Shown piece after piece: positions 52,109 through 61,299 of a stretch of 64,000 bases of DNA. How positions within the stretch are numbered: the stretch's first letter is position 1; every line of letters starts with the position of its first letter. This DNA comes from Herbaspirillum frisingense GSF30. GTDB lineage: Bacteria; Pseudomonadota; Gammaproteobacteria; Burkholderiales; Burkholderiaceae_D. The notes under the pieces were generated by a model. That model did no database searches and was not told the DNA's origin. It was given only the letters and a program-made list of their open reading frames with translations. The DNA lies in contig NZ_AEEC02000003.1 of assembly GCF_000300975.2 (NCBI RefSeq), positions 62,001 through 126,000 of the forward strand. Direction: 5' to 3'. The position numbers and the translations under genes were made by a program.

Positions 52109-53128
52109 ATGCAATTGCGCCACGACTCCCTGGACGCCCATCTCGGCAAATCGCTGGCGGCACTCTATGTGATCGCCAGCGACGAGCACCTGCTGGCGCT
52201 GGAAGCGGCCGACAAGATCCGCCGCAGCGCCCGCGCCAATGGCTATACCGAGCGTGAAGTGCTGGTGGTGGAACGCAGCTTCAAGTGGGGCGAACTGCTG
52301 GCGGCCAACCAGTCGCAATCGCTGTTCGGCGACAAGAAACTGATCGAACTGCGCATCCCCAGCGGCAAGCCCGGCAAGGATGGCGGTCAGGCCCTGCAGG
52401 ATTACGCCGCCAACCTCTCGCCCGACAACCTCACCATCATCAGCCTGCCCAAGCTGGACTGGGCCACGCAGAAGGCGGCCTGGGTCGGCGCCCTGCAGCA
52501 GGCGGCGGTATACATCGACATCCCGCTGGTGGAACGCGCCCAGTTACCGGGCTGGATCGGCAACCGCCTGGCTGCCCAGCAGCAGAGCGCTGACCGTCCC
52601 TGCCTGGACTTCATCGCCGACCGCGTGGAAGGCAACCTGCTGGCCGCGCACCAGGAAATCCAGAAGCTGGCCCTGCTCTACCCGCCCGGCAAGCTCGGTT
52701 TCGAACAGGTGCAGGACGCCGTGCTCAATGTGGCCCGCTACGATGTCTTCAAGCTCAACGAAGCCATGCTCTCCGGCGACATCGCCCGTCTCACGCGCAT
52801 GATGGACGGCCTGAAGGGTGAAGGCGAGGCCCTGCCACTGGTCCTGTGGGCCGTGACCGAGGAAATCCGCACGCTCCTCAAGCTCAAGTCCGGCATGGCC
52901 CAGGGCAAGCCCGTAGGCGCACTGCTCAAGGAATACCGCATCTGGGGTCCGCGCGAACGACTGATGGAACCGGCCCTGCGCCGCATCAGCCTGGCCGCGC
53001 TGGAACAAGCCCTGCAGGAAGCCGCCCTGGTGGACCGCATGGTCAAGGGCCTGCGCGCCCGCACCTTCGCCGGCGACCCGTGGGACGCCCTGCTGCAACT
53101 GGGACTGAAACTGGCCCGCGGGCGCTGA
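52109..53128 (+). CDS. holA: DNA polymerase III delta subunit
   Basis: The 339-residue clamp-loader subunit opens the beta sliding clamp. It has the AAA+-like fold without a functional P-loop, with blocks [36 protein letters not shown] and [23 protein letters not shown], and the C-terminal collar helices. Length matches E. coli HolA (343). Confidence 0.95.
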   Translation: MQLRHDSLDAHLGKSLAALYVIASDEHLLALEAADKIRRSARANGYTEREVLVVERSFKWGELLAANQSQSLFGDKKLIELRIPSGKPGKDGGQALQDYAANLSPDNLTIISLPKLDWATQKAAWVGALQQAAVYIDIPLVERAQLPGWIGNRLAAQQQSADRPCLDFIADRVEGNLLAAHQEIQKLALLYPPGKLGFEQVQDAVLNVARYDVFKLNEAMLSGDIARLTRMMDGLKGEGEALPLVLWAVTEEIRTLLKLKSGMAQGKPVGALLKEYRIWGPRERLMEPALRRISLAALEQALQEAALVDRMVKGLRARTFAGDPWDALLQLGLKLARGR

Positions 53129-53207
53129 GCCACCGGCAGGCCCATCAAGATCGCGCAACACAGACATACCAACACGGCCGCGCCCATCGCGCTGCGGAGG
53201 AACCAGA

Positions 53208-54476
53208 ATGGAAAACATCGAACTCTACATGAACCGCATCGGCCAGCAGGCCCGTGCCGCCTCGCGTGCCATGGCGCGTGCCGATACCGCCGCCAAGAAC
53301 CAGGCGCTGCTGCTGATCGCCGCCGCCATCCGTCGCGATGCGGACGCCCTGCGCGCCGCCAATGCGCTGGATCTGGATGCGGCCCGCGCCAATGGTCTGG
53401 CCGAGGCCATGCTGGACCGCCTGACACTGTCCGACAAGGCCATCGCCACCATGGCCGAAGGCCTGGAGCAGATCGCCTCCCTGCCCGACCCGATCGGCGA
53501 GATCAGCAACATGAAATACCGCCCCACCGGCATCCAGGTCGGGCAGATGCGTGTGCCCCTGGGCGTGATCGGCATCATCTACGAGGCCCGTCCCAACGTC
53601 ACCGTGGACGCCGCCGGCCTGTGCATCAAGAGTGGTAACGCCACCATCCTGCGCGGCGGTTCCGAAGCCATCCATTGCAACCAGGCCCTGGCCAGGCTGG
53701 TGAAAGAAGGCCTGGCCGGTGCCGGCCTGCCGGAAGATGCGGTGCAGGTGGTCGAGACTACCGACCGCGCCGCCGTCGGTGTGCTCATCACCCTGCAGGA
53801 ATACGTGGACGTCATCGTGCCGCGTGGCGGCAAGGGCCTGATCGAACGCCTGATCAAGGAAGCCAAGGTCCCCATGATCAAGCACCTGGACGGCATCTGC
53901 CACGTCTACATCGACGACAAGGCCGACACCCGCAAGGCGCTGGACGTGGCCTTCAACGCCAAATGCCATCGCTACGGCACCTGCAACACCATGGAAACGC
54001 TGCTGGTGTCGCGCAACATCGCCGCAGCCGTGCTGCCCCCGCTGGCCGAACTGTATCGTGTCAAGGAAGTGGAACTGCGCTGCGACCCTGAGGCGGCCGA
54101 TATCCTGGCCGACTACCCCTTCCTGAAGCCGGCCACGGCTGAAGACTGGGACACCGAATACCTGGCCCCGATCCTGGCCGTGAAGGTGGTGGCCGACATG
54201 GATGAGGCCATCGATCACATCAATCGTCATTCCTCCCAGCACACCGACAGCATCATCACCGAGGACTACACCCGCGCCATGCGTTTCCTGCGCGAAGTGG
54301 ATTCGGCCTCGGTCATGGTCAACGCCTCGACCCGCTTTGCCGATGGTTTCGAATACGGCCTGGGTGCCGAGATCGGCATCTCCAACGACAAGCTGCACGC
54401 GCGCGGCCCGGTGGGCCTGGAAGGCCTGACCTCGCTGAAGTATGTGGTGCTGGGCCAGGGCCAGGTGCGCCAGTAA
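53208..54476 (+). CDS. proA: Gamma-glutamyl phosphate reductase
   Basis: The 422-residue aldehyde-dehydrogenase-fold enzyme reduces glutamyl-5-phosphate to the semialdehyde in proline synthesis. Family blocks are [33 protein letters not shown] and [18 protein letters not shown], where the Cys in GTCNT is the likely nucleophile. An extra Cys sits at NAKC. A GAGGAA site precedes ATG 53208. proB is not adjacent. Confidence 0.97.
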   Translation: MENIELYMNRIGQQARAASRAMARADTAAKNQALLLIAAAIRRDADALRAANALDLDAARANGLAEAMLDRLTLSDKAIATMAEGLEQIASLPDPIGEISNMKYRPTGIQVGQMRVPLGVIGIIYEARPNVTVDAAGLCIKSGNATILRGGSEAIHCNQALARLVKEGLAGAGLPEDAVQVVETTDRAAVGVLITLQEYVDVIVPRGGKGLIERLIKEAKVPMIKHLDGICHVYIDDKADTRKALDVAFNAKCHRYGTCNTMETLLVSRNIAAAVLPPLAELYRVKEVELRCDPEAADILADYPFLKPATAEDWDTEYLAPILAVKVVADMDEAIDHINRHSSQHTDSIITEDYTRAMRFLREVDSASVMVNASTRFADGFEYGLGAEIGISNDKLHARGPVGLEGLTSLKYVVLGQGQVRQ

Positions 54477-54515
54477 CCGATCACGTCAACCCGAACGCCA
54501 ACGCCAAGGACCGTC

Positions 54516-54941
54516 ATGCTCTGGATCAAAGCCCTGCACATCGTCTTCATCGCCTCCTGGTTCGCCGGCCTGTTCTATCTGCCGCGCATCTTCGTGAACC
54601 TGGCGCAGGAGACCGACCTGGTCTCCCGCGAACGCCTGCTGGGCATGGCGCGCCGGCTGTACCGCTTCACCGGCATGACCGCGCTGGTGGCGCTGGTGCT
54701 GGGCGCATGGCTGCTGGCCATCACCTGGCAATTCTGGAAGGGCCCGGGCAACGGCTGGCTGCATGCCAAGCTGTTCCTGGTGGTGCTGGTGATCGGCTAT
54801 CACCACGCCTGCGGCTCCCTGCTCAAGAAATTCGAGCACGGCAAGAATACCCGCAGCCACGTCTGGTTCCGCTGGTTCAATGAAGTCCCGGTGCTGCTGA
54901 TGCTGGCCATCGTGATCCTGGTCGTCGTCAAGCCGTTCTGA
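54516..54941 (+). CDS. hemJ: Protoporphyrinogen IX oxidase HemJ
   Basis: The 141-residue protein has four membrane helices and matches HemJ (formerly UPF0093, often labelled CopD-like). Marks are MLWIKALHIVFIASWFAGLF with the conserved His8, WLHAKLFLVVLVIGYHHACG with the conserved Lys, and RWFNEVPVLLMLAIVILVV at the C-terminus. HemJ oxidises protoporphyrinogen IX, just before ferrochelatase (hemH at 32943). It lies 39 bases after proA. Confidence 0.9.
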   Translation: MLWIKALHIVFIASWFAGLFYLPRIFVNLAQETDLVSRERLLGMARRLYRFTGMTALVALVLGAWLLAITWQFWKGPGNGWLHAKLFLVVLVIGYHHACGSLLKKFEHGKNTRSHVWFRWFNEVPVLLMLAIVILVVVKPF

Positions 54942-54996
54942 TATCCCCAAGCCACGTACCTCTCACCACACACCATCATCCCTTCCGGAGCCGGTC

Positions 54997-55602
54997 ATGA
55001 GCAAAGTCTGTGAATACTTTTTCGCCCCGCATTCTCCGTTCGCCTATCTGGGGCACGAACGTTTCGTCGCCCTCGCCGAGAAATACGAGGTGCAGATCCT
55101 TCCCAAACCCTTCGACCTGTCGAAGATCTTCGGCGTCTCCGGCGGTCTGCCGCTGGCCAAGCGCGCCCCGCAGCGCCAGGCCTATCGCCTCAAGGAACTG
55201 GCGCGCTGGAGCGAATTCCTGGGTAAGCCGATGATCCTGCAACCGACCTATTTCCCGGTCAACAGCGATACCGCCGCCCGCCTGATCATCGCCACCCAGC
55301 TCGCGCACGGCACGGCCGCGTCGCTGCGCCTGACCGGGGCCATCATGCGCGCCGTCTGGGAAGAGCAGAAGAACATCGCCGACACCGATACCCTGGTCGC
55401 CATTGCCAACGCCCAGGAGCACGATGGTGCGGCCCTGCTGAAATCAGCCGAGACCGCCAGCGTGCAGGCCGAGTTCGACCGTTTCACCGATGAAGCCAAT
55501 GCCGCCAGCGTGTTCGGCGCCCCCTGGTTCGTCTACGAAGGCGAAGGCTACTGGGGCCAGGACCGCCTCGATTTCGTCGAGCGCGCCTTCGCGAAAGGCT
55601 GA
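54997..55602 (+). CDS. 2-hydroxychromene-2-carboxylate isomerase-like protein (DsbA/kappa-GST fold)
   Basis: The 201-residue thioredoxin-fold protein begins CEYFFAPHSPFAYLGHERF, with Ser in the glutathione-activating position. It ends with VFGAPWFVYEGEGYWGQDRLDFVE, the typical HCCA isomerase tail. It lacks the CxxC of DsbA. HCCA isomerases act in naphthalene degradation, but many homologues lie outside such pathways, as here next to hemJ, so the substrate is open. A good terminator follows. Confidence 0.88.
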   Translation: MSKVCEYFFAPHSPFAYLGHERFVALAEKYEVQILPKPFDLSKIFGVSGGLPLAKRAPQRQAYRLKELARWSEFLGKPMILQPTYFPVNSDTAARLIIATQLAHGTAASLRLTGAIMRAVWEEQKNIADTDTLVAIANAQEHDGAALLKSAETASVQAEFDRFTDEANAASVFGAPWFVYEGEGYWGQDRLDFVERAFAKG

Positions 55603-55620
55603 GCGGCCAGCGTACAATGA

Positions 55621-55657
55621 CGCCGGGCTGCGCAATGAACAGAAGCGCAGCCCGGCG
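55621..55657 (+). terminator. Intrinsic terminator
   Basis: CGCCGGGCTGCGC and GCGCAGCCCGGCG pair perfectly over 13 bp with an 11-base loop, followed by TTCTGATTTTT. Confidence 0.88.
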
Positions 55658-55703
55658 TTCTGATTTTTGAAGCCCTGTTTTTCAACGGATAAAAGGTACT
55701 CCC

Positions 55704-56960
55704 ATGCAATCCCAAGACACTCAATACTCTTACTTCTGCCCCTGCCCGCGTGGCCTGGAAGCGGCACTGGCAGAAGAACTCAACGAGATCGCCGCCCATG
55801 CCGGCCCCGCCGCCAATCTCAAGGTGCACAACCAGGTTCCGGGTGGCGTGCACTGCTCCGGCACGCTGCTGGCGGCCTACCAGATGAACCTGCATTCGCG
55901 CATCGCCAGCCGCGTGCTGCTGCGCATGGGTCACGGTTCCTACAAGAACGAAAACGACATCTACGACCTCACCCTGGCGCAAGCCTGGGAAGACTGGTTC
56001 AAGGTCTCGCACACCATCCGCGTGGACCTCACCGCCGTGAAGTCGCCGCTGCGCAGCCTGGAATTCAGCACGCTCAAGATCAAGGATGCCATCTGCGACC
56101 GCTTCCTCGACCAGTTCAAGCTGCGTCCCTCGGTCAATACCCGCACGCCCGACATGCGCATCGCCGGCTTCGTCGATGCCCACAACTTCACGGTCTACCT
56201 GGATACCTCCGGCGAAGCGCTGTTCAAGCGCGGCTGGCGCGAAGAGACCGGTGACGCCCCGCTGCGCGAGAACCTGGCTGCAGGTCTCTTGCGCACCTCC
56301 GGCTGGAAGCCGGGCGTGCCGCTGTTCGATCCCATGTGCGGCTCCGGCACCATCCTGGCCGAAGCGGCGCAGATGATTGCCGGCGTGCCGCCGGGCGCAC
56401 GTCGCCGCTTTGCCTTCGAAAAGTTCAGCAACTTCGACGCCGATGCCTGGTTCGCCATCAAGGGGGACTTCAAACCCAACCCGATCCCGACCACGCCGAC
56501 GCTCTTCGGCAGCGACATCTCCGGCGACATGGTGGAACTGACCCGCAAGAACCTGGTGCGCGCCGGTATCCAGTTCGAGATTCCACTGAAGCAGATCGAG
56601 GCGCAGGAGATCAAGCCACCGCTGGACGCCGATGGCCAGCCGCTGGTCGGCATCATCCTCTCCAACCCGCCCTACGGCGAACGGATCGGCGTGCGTGGCG
56701 ACCGCGCCCTGCCGACCGAAGAACTGTTCACGCAATTCTTCAGCGCCTTCTCCAGCACCCTGAAGCAGCGCTTTGCCGGCTGGAGCGTGTTCCTGTTCTC
56801 GGCCGACCTCGGCCTGCCCAAGCTGATGCGCCTGAAGGAATCGCGCAAGACCCCGTTCTTCAACGGCGCCCTGGAATGCCGCCTGTTCCGCTTCGACATG
56901 GTGGCCGGCTACAACCGCCGCGAAGAGGCCAAGCCGCATTCCCGCGACAGCGAGGACTGA
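55704..56960 (+). CDS. rlmL: 23S rRNA guanine-N2 methyltransferase, RlmL-type, single-domain
   Basis: This 418-residue protein has an N-terminal ferredoxin-like plus THUMP region (about 1-170) followed by a Rossmann methyltransferase with DPMCGSGTILAEAA (SAM) and IILSNPPYGERIG (NPPY catalytic motif). It corresponds to the first half of E. coli RlmL/RlmKL (m2G2445), which is a 702-residue fusion; the RlmK half is absent. RlmL assignment is by this similarity, so another m2G target cannot be excluded. It starts just after a terminator. Confidence 0.88.
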   Translation: MQSQDTQYSYFCPCPRGLEAALAEELNEIAAHAGPAANLKVHNQVPGGVHCSGTLLAAYQMNLHSRIASRVLLRMGHGSYKNENDIYDLTLAQAWEDWFKVSHTIRVDLTAVKSPLRSLEFSTLKIKDAICDRFLDQFKLRPSVNTRTPDMRIAGFVDAHNFTVYLDTSGEALFKRGWREETGDAPLRENLAAGLLRTSGWKPGVPLFDPMCGSGTILAEAAQMIAGVPPGARRRFAFEKFSNFDADAWFAIKGDFKPNPIPTTPTLFGSDISGDMVELTRKNLVRAGIQFEIPLKQIEAQEIKPPLDADGQPLVGIILSNPPYGERIGVRGDRALPTEELFTQFFSAFSSTLKQRFAGWSVFLFSADLGLPKLMRLKESRKTPFFNGALECRLFRFDMVAGYNRREEAKPHSRDSED

Positions 56961-57139
56961 CGCAGGACAGGCGGGACCGGATTGTCAACCACGCCAAGAC
57001 AATCCATCCCGCCACGGCCGGTTTATCCGGCCCGCATTCTTCCCTACAGTGTGGACATGGCCCATCTCCATCACGCCCGCCAGAGAGCGAGCACGATAGC
57101 TGGCCTGCCTTCATCCACTCCACACTTCCCGGGATCATC

Positions 57140-57547
57140 ATGAGCACCGTCAATACCCGCGCCGACTACGCCGCCTTCCTGCTGCGCGTCACCATGGGCA
57201 TCTTCTTCCTGGTCCACGCCGGACTGAAAATCTTCGTCTTCACCCCGGCAGGCACCGTGGGCTTCTTTGCCTCGCTGGGTGTACCCGGCTGGTTCGCCTA
57301 TCCCGTCATGGCGCTGGAAGTGGTAGGCGGCATTGCGCTGGTGCTGGGCTACTACGGTCGTTGGCTGGCACTGCCCCTGGCGGCCGACCTGCTGGGCGCC
57401 ATCGTGCTGGTCCACGGCAAGGCAGGATTCTTCTTCACCAACCCCAAGGGTGGCTGGGAATACCTGGCGCTGTGGATCGTCGGCCTGGTCGCCGTGTTCC
57501 TGCTGGGCGACGGCGCCTTTGCCCTCAAGCGTGAAGAGCGCAGTTGA
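57140..57547 (+). CDS. DoxX family membrane protein
   Basis: This 135-residue protein with four membrane helices belongs to the DoxX/DoxD-like family (LLRVTMGIFFLVHAGLKIF, then ALEVVGGIALVLGYYGRWLA). Such proteins are linked to redox or stress responses with no firm role. The start MSTVNTRADY at ATG 57140 is chosen; a longer open frame reaches back into the methyltransferase gene without support. Confidence 0.88.
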   Translation: MSTVNTRADYAAFLLRVTMGIFFLVHAGLKIFVFTPAGTVGFFASLGVPGWFAYPVMALEVVGGIALVLGYYGRWLALPLAADLLGAIVLVHGKAGFFFTNPKGGWEYLALWIVGLVAVFLLGDGAFALKREERS

Positions 57548-57688
57548 TCGCCCTGTTTGCCGAAATCATCCAGCCGGGCCACGCGCCCGGCAAAATTCAT
57601 ATAGATTCAGTTTGATCGTCGAGATCTTTTAGTTCAGTTCTTGCGTGCGGGAAATCAAGTTTTCCACAGGCGATTCAAGGAAACCATC

Positions 57689-58519
57689 ATGTCCGATACC
57701 CTCCACCTGCCCTCGCTGTTCGTCTCGCACGGCTCGCCCATGCTGGCCGTGGAACCCGGCCGTACCGGTCCGCTGCTGGCCGGCATCGGCGCTGCCCTGC
57801 CGCGCCCGCGTGGCATCGTGATGATGTCGCCACACTGGGAGACCTTCACCCCCCGCGTGGGCAACCAGGCCAGGCCGCGCGTGATCCACGATTTCGGCGG
57901 TTTCCCGCAGGCGCTCTATGCACTGGACTACCCCGCACCAGGCGCGCCCGCACTGGCCGAACATGTGGCCCAGCGGCTGCGCGATGGTGGCCTGCCGGCC
58001 AATACCGATGACGGCTGGGGGCTGGACCACGGTGCCTGGGTACCGCTGCGTTATCTTTATCCACAGGCCGATGTGCCGGTGATCCAGCTGTCGCTGCAAT
58101 CGCAGCAACCGCCAGCCTATCATTTCCAGGTCGGCCAGTTGCTGGCACCGCTGGCCCGCGAAGGCATCCTGCTGGTCGGCTCGGGCAGCTTCACGCACAA
58201 CCTGCGCGAACTGCGTCGCAACGATGCCGATGCCGGCGACGCCCCGCATACGCTGGAATTCCTGCAATGGTTCCTGGACCGCATGCAGGCTGGTGACCTG
58301 GAAGCCCTGTTCGGCTACCGGACCACGGCCCCGCACGCGGTGCGCACCCATCCCAGCGACGAACACCTGCTGAGCCTGTTCTTCGCCATGGGCGCGGCCG
58401 ATGACTGGACCCGGCTGGTTCACCTGGACAGCGGTTCGACGTATCATAGCCTGCGCATGGACGCCTTCGCCTTCGGCACGGCCTCCAGCCTGCTGGCACA
58501 ACTACCGGCTGCCGCCTGA
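57689..58519 (+). CDS. Class III extradiol dioxygenase (LigB/DODA-type)
   Basis: The 276-residue protein resembles the LigB-fold 4,5-DOPA dioxygenase/YgiD family. Candidate metal ligands are His in FVSHGSPMLAVE, MMSPHWET and GSGSFTHNLREL, with YPAPGAPALAEHVAQRL typical of the group. It would use Fe2+ or Zn2+ with a catechol-like substrate. ATG 57689 (MSDTLHLPSL) follows a CAAGGAAA site. A divergent-type LysR regulator follows on the same strand 52 bases later and may control it. Confidence 0.9.
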   Translation: MSDTLHLPSLFVSHGSPMLAVEPGRTGPLLAGIGAALPRPRGIVMMSPHWETFTPRVGNQARPRVIHDFGGFPQALYALDYPAPGAPALAEHVAQRLRDGGLPANTDDGWGLDHGAWVPLRYLYPQADVPVIQLSLQSQQPPAYHFQVGQLLAPLAREGILLVGSGSFTHNLRELRRNDADAGDAPHTLEFLQWFLDRMQAGDLEALFGYRTTAPHAVRTHPSDEHLLSLFFAMGAADDWTRLVHLDSGSTYHSLRMDAFAFGTASSLLAQLPAAA

Positions 58520-58571
58520 GCCACCGTCTCCCTGACGGGGCCGGCGCGGCGCCATCAGGGGGATAGACGGG

Positions 58572-59471
58572 TTGAACAAACTGCGTGAAATCGAATGCTT
58601 CATTGCCGTGGCCGAGCTGGGCAGTTTCGTCAAGGCCGCCGATGCGCTGGGCATCTCCAAGGCGGCCGTCTCGCGCACCGTACTTGAACTGGAAGCCCGC
58701 CTGGGCTCCCGCCTCATGCAACGGACCACGCGCCGGCTCTCGCTCACCGAAGCCGGCAGTCTCTACCTTGAACGCTGCAAGCAGATCGTGGCCGACCTGG
58801 AAGCCGCCGACGACCTGCTCTCGGCCGGCGCCGCCCGACCGGCCGGCCTGCTGCGCATCAACGCCCCCGTCACCTTCGGCGTGCTGCACCTGGCGCCACT
58901 CTGGCCGATGTTCCTGGAGCGTTACCCGGAGGTGGAGCTGGACATCACCTTGTCGGACCGTATCGTCGACATCATCGATGAAGGCTACGACCTGGCCATT
59001 CGCATCGCCCGGCTGGCCGATTCCACCCTGATCCACCGCAAGCTCACCAGCACCAGCCTGCCGGTATGCGCCTCGCCCGCCTACCTGGAAAAACACGGCA
59101 CGCCCGCCCATCCGCACGACCTGGCGCGGCACCAGGTCATCAGCTACAGCTACAACCAGGGCAAGGATGAATGGCAGTTCAGTGGCCCGGAAGGGCCGGT
59201 CAGCGTGCGCGTAAATTCGCGCATGCACGCCAACAACGGTGACAGCTGCGTGCAGGCGGCGCTGGGCGGCGTGGGCATCACGCGCCAGCCCACTTTCATG
59301 ATCGACCAGTATCTGCGCAGCGGCCAGCTGGTTCCCATCCTCGCCGACTACGGCACGCCTTCGCTGGGCATCTACGCCGTCTACCCCAGCCGCGCCCACC
59401 TGCCAGCCAAGGTCAGGGCGATGATGGACTTCCTCGCCGAGGCATTCGCCCAGGTCCATTGGGACCACTGA
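58572..59471 (+). CDS. LysR-family transcription regulator
   Basis: This 299-residue regulator starts at TTG 58572 behind an AGGGGGAT site. The helix-turn-helix reads FVKAADALGISKAAVSRTV, and the effector domain contains GLLRINAPVTFGVLHLAPLW and DYGTPSLGIYAVYPSRAHLPAKV. It belongs to the large LysR subgroup close to DsdC/CrgA-like regulators of unknown ligands. Located after the dioxygenase gene and before the catabolic cluster at 59789; either could be its target. Confidence 0.9.
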   Translation: MNKLREIECFIAVAELGSFVKAADALGISKAAVSRTVLELEARLGSRLMQRTTRRLSLTEAGSLYLERCKQIVADLEAADDLLSAGAARPAGLLRINAPVTFGVLHLAPLWPMFLERYPEVELDITLSDRIVDIIDEGYDLAIRIARLADSTLIHRKLTSTSLPVCASPAYLEKHGTPAHPHDLARHQVISYSYNQGKDEWQFSGPEGPVSVRVNSRMHANNGDSCVQAALGGVGITRQPTFMIDQYLRSGQLVPILADYGTPSLGIYAVYPSRAHLPAKVRAMMDFLAEAFAQVHWDH

Positions 59472-59632
59472 CGGCGCCACGCCCCCGCTGGCACCCGGCC
59501 CTACCTTCCCATCCCCTGCAGCAGCGCTCCCGCCCGATGGCTTGAACGTCATCTGCGCATAAATTTCATCATTCCAGGCCAAGTCCTTGCGCTCGTGTTG
59601 CGTGCCTCGGCCTGCCTTTGTCTGCCTGACGC

Positions 59633-59646
59633 TTGATCGATATCAA
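59633..59646. promoter_or_regulatory. Perfect FNR/ANR-type box
   Basis: TTGATCGATATCAA fits the FNR consensus TTGAT-N4-ATCAA exactly. It is centred about 150 bases before the cupin start and not at the usual -41.5 of the visible -10, so its function is uncertain. Confidence 0.5.
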
Positions 59647-59738
59647 GGATGGTGACTCGCTTTTGTGGAAACGGAAGCGGGCCACTGCGCTGTTGACTTT
59701 CACTTTCTGATCACCCAAAGTGACCATATTGCAGACGC

Positions 59739-59759
59739 ATTGTTCATATAATGGACAAT
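59739..59759. promoter_or_regulatory. Palindromic operator overlapping a TATAAT -10
   Basis: A 21-bp palindrome with ATTGT/ACAAT ends (8 of 10 arm positions pair) contains TATAAT at 59747-59752. Binding here would block the promoter; an IclR-type regulator is encoded downstream at 63550. Confidence 0.6.
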
Positions 59760-59788
59760 AAAAGACAAATATTCCAACTGGAGACCTC

Positions 59789-60316
59789 ATGAGCACTCTC
59801 ATGCCGGCTGACTCGAAGATGCAGCCCTATCAATTCCCCAACCCCAAGGAAGCCCCGCTGGAAATCGTGGTCAACCCGGCCATCCCCGAGGACGAGCGCG
59901 TCTGGGTCCCGCAGGCCGACAACGTCTGGTTCCGCCCGCTCTGCCTCAATGTCTCGCAGGGCTACTGGACCAACCTGCTGCGCGTGCGCAAGTCCGGCGT
60001 GCTCTCGCGCCACCGCCATCCCGCGCCCGTCCATGGCATGGTGCTCAAGGGGAAATGGCGCTACCTGGAGCATGACTGGATCGCCGAACAGGGCAGCTAT
60101 GTCTTCGAACCGCCCGGCGAGACCCATACCCTCTACGTCCCGGAAGACGTGGAAGAAATGATCACCTACTTCCACATCACCGGCGTGATGTTCTACTGCG
60201 ACCCCTGGGGCAAGTTCGAAGGCTATGAAGATGTCTTCACCAAGCTCGATATGTGCCGCAAGCATTACGAAGCGGTCGGGCTGGGCAGCGACTACGTCGA
60301 CCGCTTCGTGCGTTGA
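59789..60316 (+). CDS. Cupin dioxygenase-like protein (2,4'-dihydroxyacetophenone dioxygenase family)
   Basis: This 175-residue cupin has motif 1 LSRHRHPAPVHGMVLKGKW and motif 2 YVFEPPGETHTLYVP, which supply the metal-binding His and Glu residues. Length and pattern resemble the 2,4'-dihydroxyacetophenone dioxygenase family (about 177 aa), but many members of this family have unknown substrates. ATG 59789 has a CTGGAGA site. First gene of a cluster with two short-chain dehydrogenases and a transporter. Confidence 0.8.
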   Translation: MSTLMPADSKMQPYQFPNPKEAPLEIVVNPAIPEDERVWVPQADNVWFRPLCLNVSQGYWTNLLRVRKSGVLSRHRHPAPVHGMVLKGKWRYLEHDWIAEQGSYVFEPPGETHTLYVPEDVEEMITYFHITGVMFYCDPWGKFEGYEDVFTKLDMCRKHYEAVGLGSDYVDRFVR

Positions 60317-60327
60317 GGGCGGAGCGC

Positions 60328-61062
60328 ATGCATTACGACACTGCGAACTACGATTTCACTGACTGCGTGGCCGTGGTCACCGGCGGCCATGGCGGTATCG
60401 GCGCGGCCATCGCGGCGCGCCTGGCCGAGGCCGGCGCACACGTGGTGGTGTGGGACCTGCACCAGGCTGCCAGCTCCCCCTACCGGCAGCAACAGGTGGA
60501 CATCACCGATGCAGGCTCGGTCGAGGATGCCGTCCATCAGTTGCTGGTGGAGACCGGCCGCATCGACTTCCTGATCAACAATGCCGGCTATGCCGGCCCC
60601 ACCGTGCCGCTGGACGAATACGACGTGGCCGAATGGCATCGCATCGTGCAGGTCAATCTGCTGGGCGTCTTCCACGCCTGCCGCAGCGTGGTCCCGGCCA
60701 TGCGCGCGGCCGGACGCGGGCGCATCGTCAACATCGCCTCGCTGGCCGGCAAGGAAGGCACGCCCAATGCGTCAGCCTACAGCGCCGCCAAGGCCGGCGT
60801 ACTGGCGCTGACCAAGTCGCTCGGCAAGGAACTGGCCGAGACCGGCATCCTGGTCAATGCCATCGCCCCGGCGGCGGTGAAAACCGCGTTGCTGGAACAG
60901 ATGTCGCCAGCCCACGTCCAGACCATGATCGCCAAGAGCCCCATGCGCCGCCTGGGCAGCGTGGAAGAAGTGGCCGAACTGTGCGCCTGGCTGTGCTCGG
61001 GCTCCTGCAGCTTCAATACCGGTGCCGTATTCGACCTCTCCGGTGGCCGCGCCACCTACTGA
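60328..61062 (+). CDS. Short-chain dehydrogenase/reductase
   Basis: This 244-residue classical SDR has cofactor motif VTGGHGGIGAAIA, NNAGYAG, catalytic Ser in NIASLAGKEG and YSAAKAG (Tyr-x-x-x-Lys). ATG 60328 (MHYDTANYDF) follows GGGCGGAG and lies 11 bases after the cupin stop. Acts as an NAD(P)-dependent alcohol or sugar dehydrogenase; the substrate is open. Confidence 0.92.
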   Translation: MHYDTANYDFTDCVAVVTGGHGGIGAAIAARLAEAGAHVVVWDLHQAASSPYRQQQVDITDAGSVEDAVHQLLVETGRIDFLINNAGYAGPTVPLDEYDVAEWHRIVQVNLLGVFHACRSVVPAMRAAGRGRIVNIASLAGKEGTPNASAYSAAKAGVLALTKSLGKELAETGILVNAIAPAAVKTALLEQMSPAHVQTMIAKSPMRRLGSVEEVAELCAWLCSGSCSFNTGAVFDLSGGRATY

Positions 61063-61299
61063 GCAGAGCAGGAAGGCAGGACCGCAGAATCATCCGGGCA
61101 AGCGAGGATCACGGCCAGGGGCGATGCAGACATCACCCGGCCGTGCCGGAGCAGTAGCAGGGACGGCATCCACAACGTCCTCAAGACCGCGTCCTCGCAT
61201 GACGCTTTCGCCATGTCACCGACACAGAGCGCCGCAGCAGACGGCGCCGGCAGGAAGCACGCCAATGGCATCAACTCATTCACTCTGGAGACGTAACCC

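Larger units (their letters stand above)
59472..59788. other. Control region of the catabolic cluster
   Basis: This 317-base gap holds no gene but several regulatory-looking elements: an FNR-type box (59633-59646), a TCACTTT/AAAGTGA inverted repeat (about 59699-59722), and a TATAAT inside a 21-bp palindrome (59739-59759). It supplies the promoter of the cupin-SDR-MFS-SDR genes. Confidence 0.7.

Noticed and set aside
56336-57547. A 403-codon frame ending with the DoxX protein
   Set aside because: Its first 268 codons are out of frame inside the methyltransferase gene; only the part from ATG 57140 is a recognisable protein.
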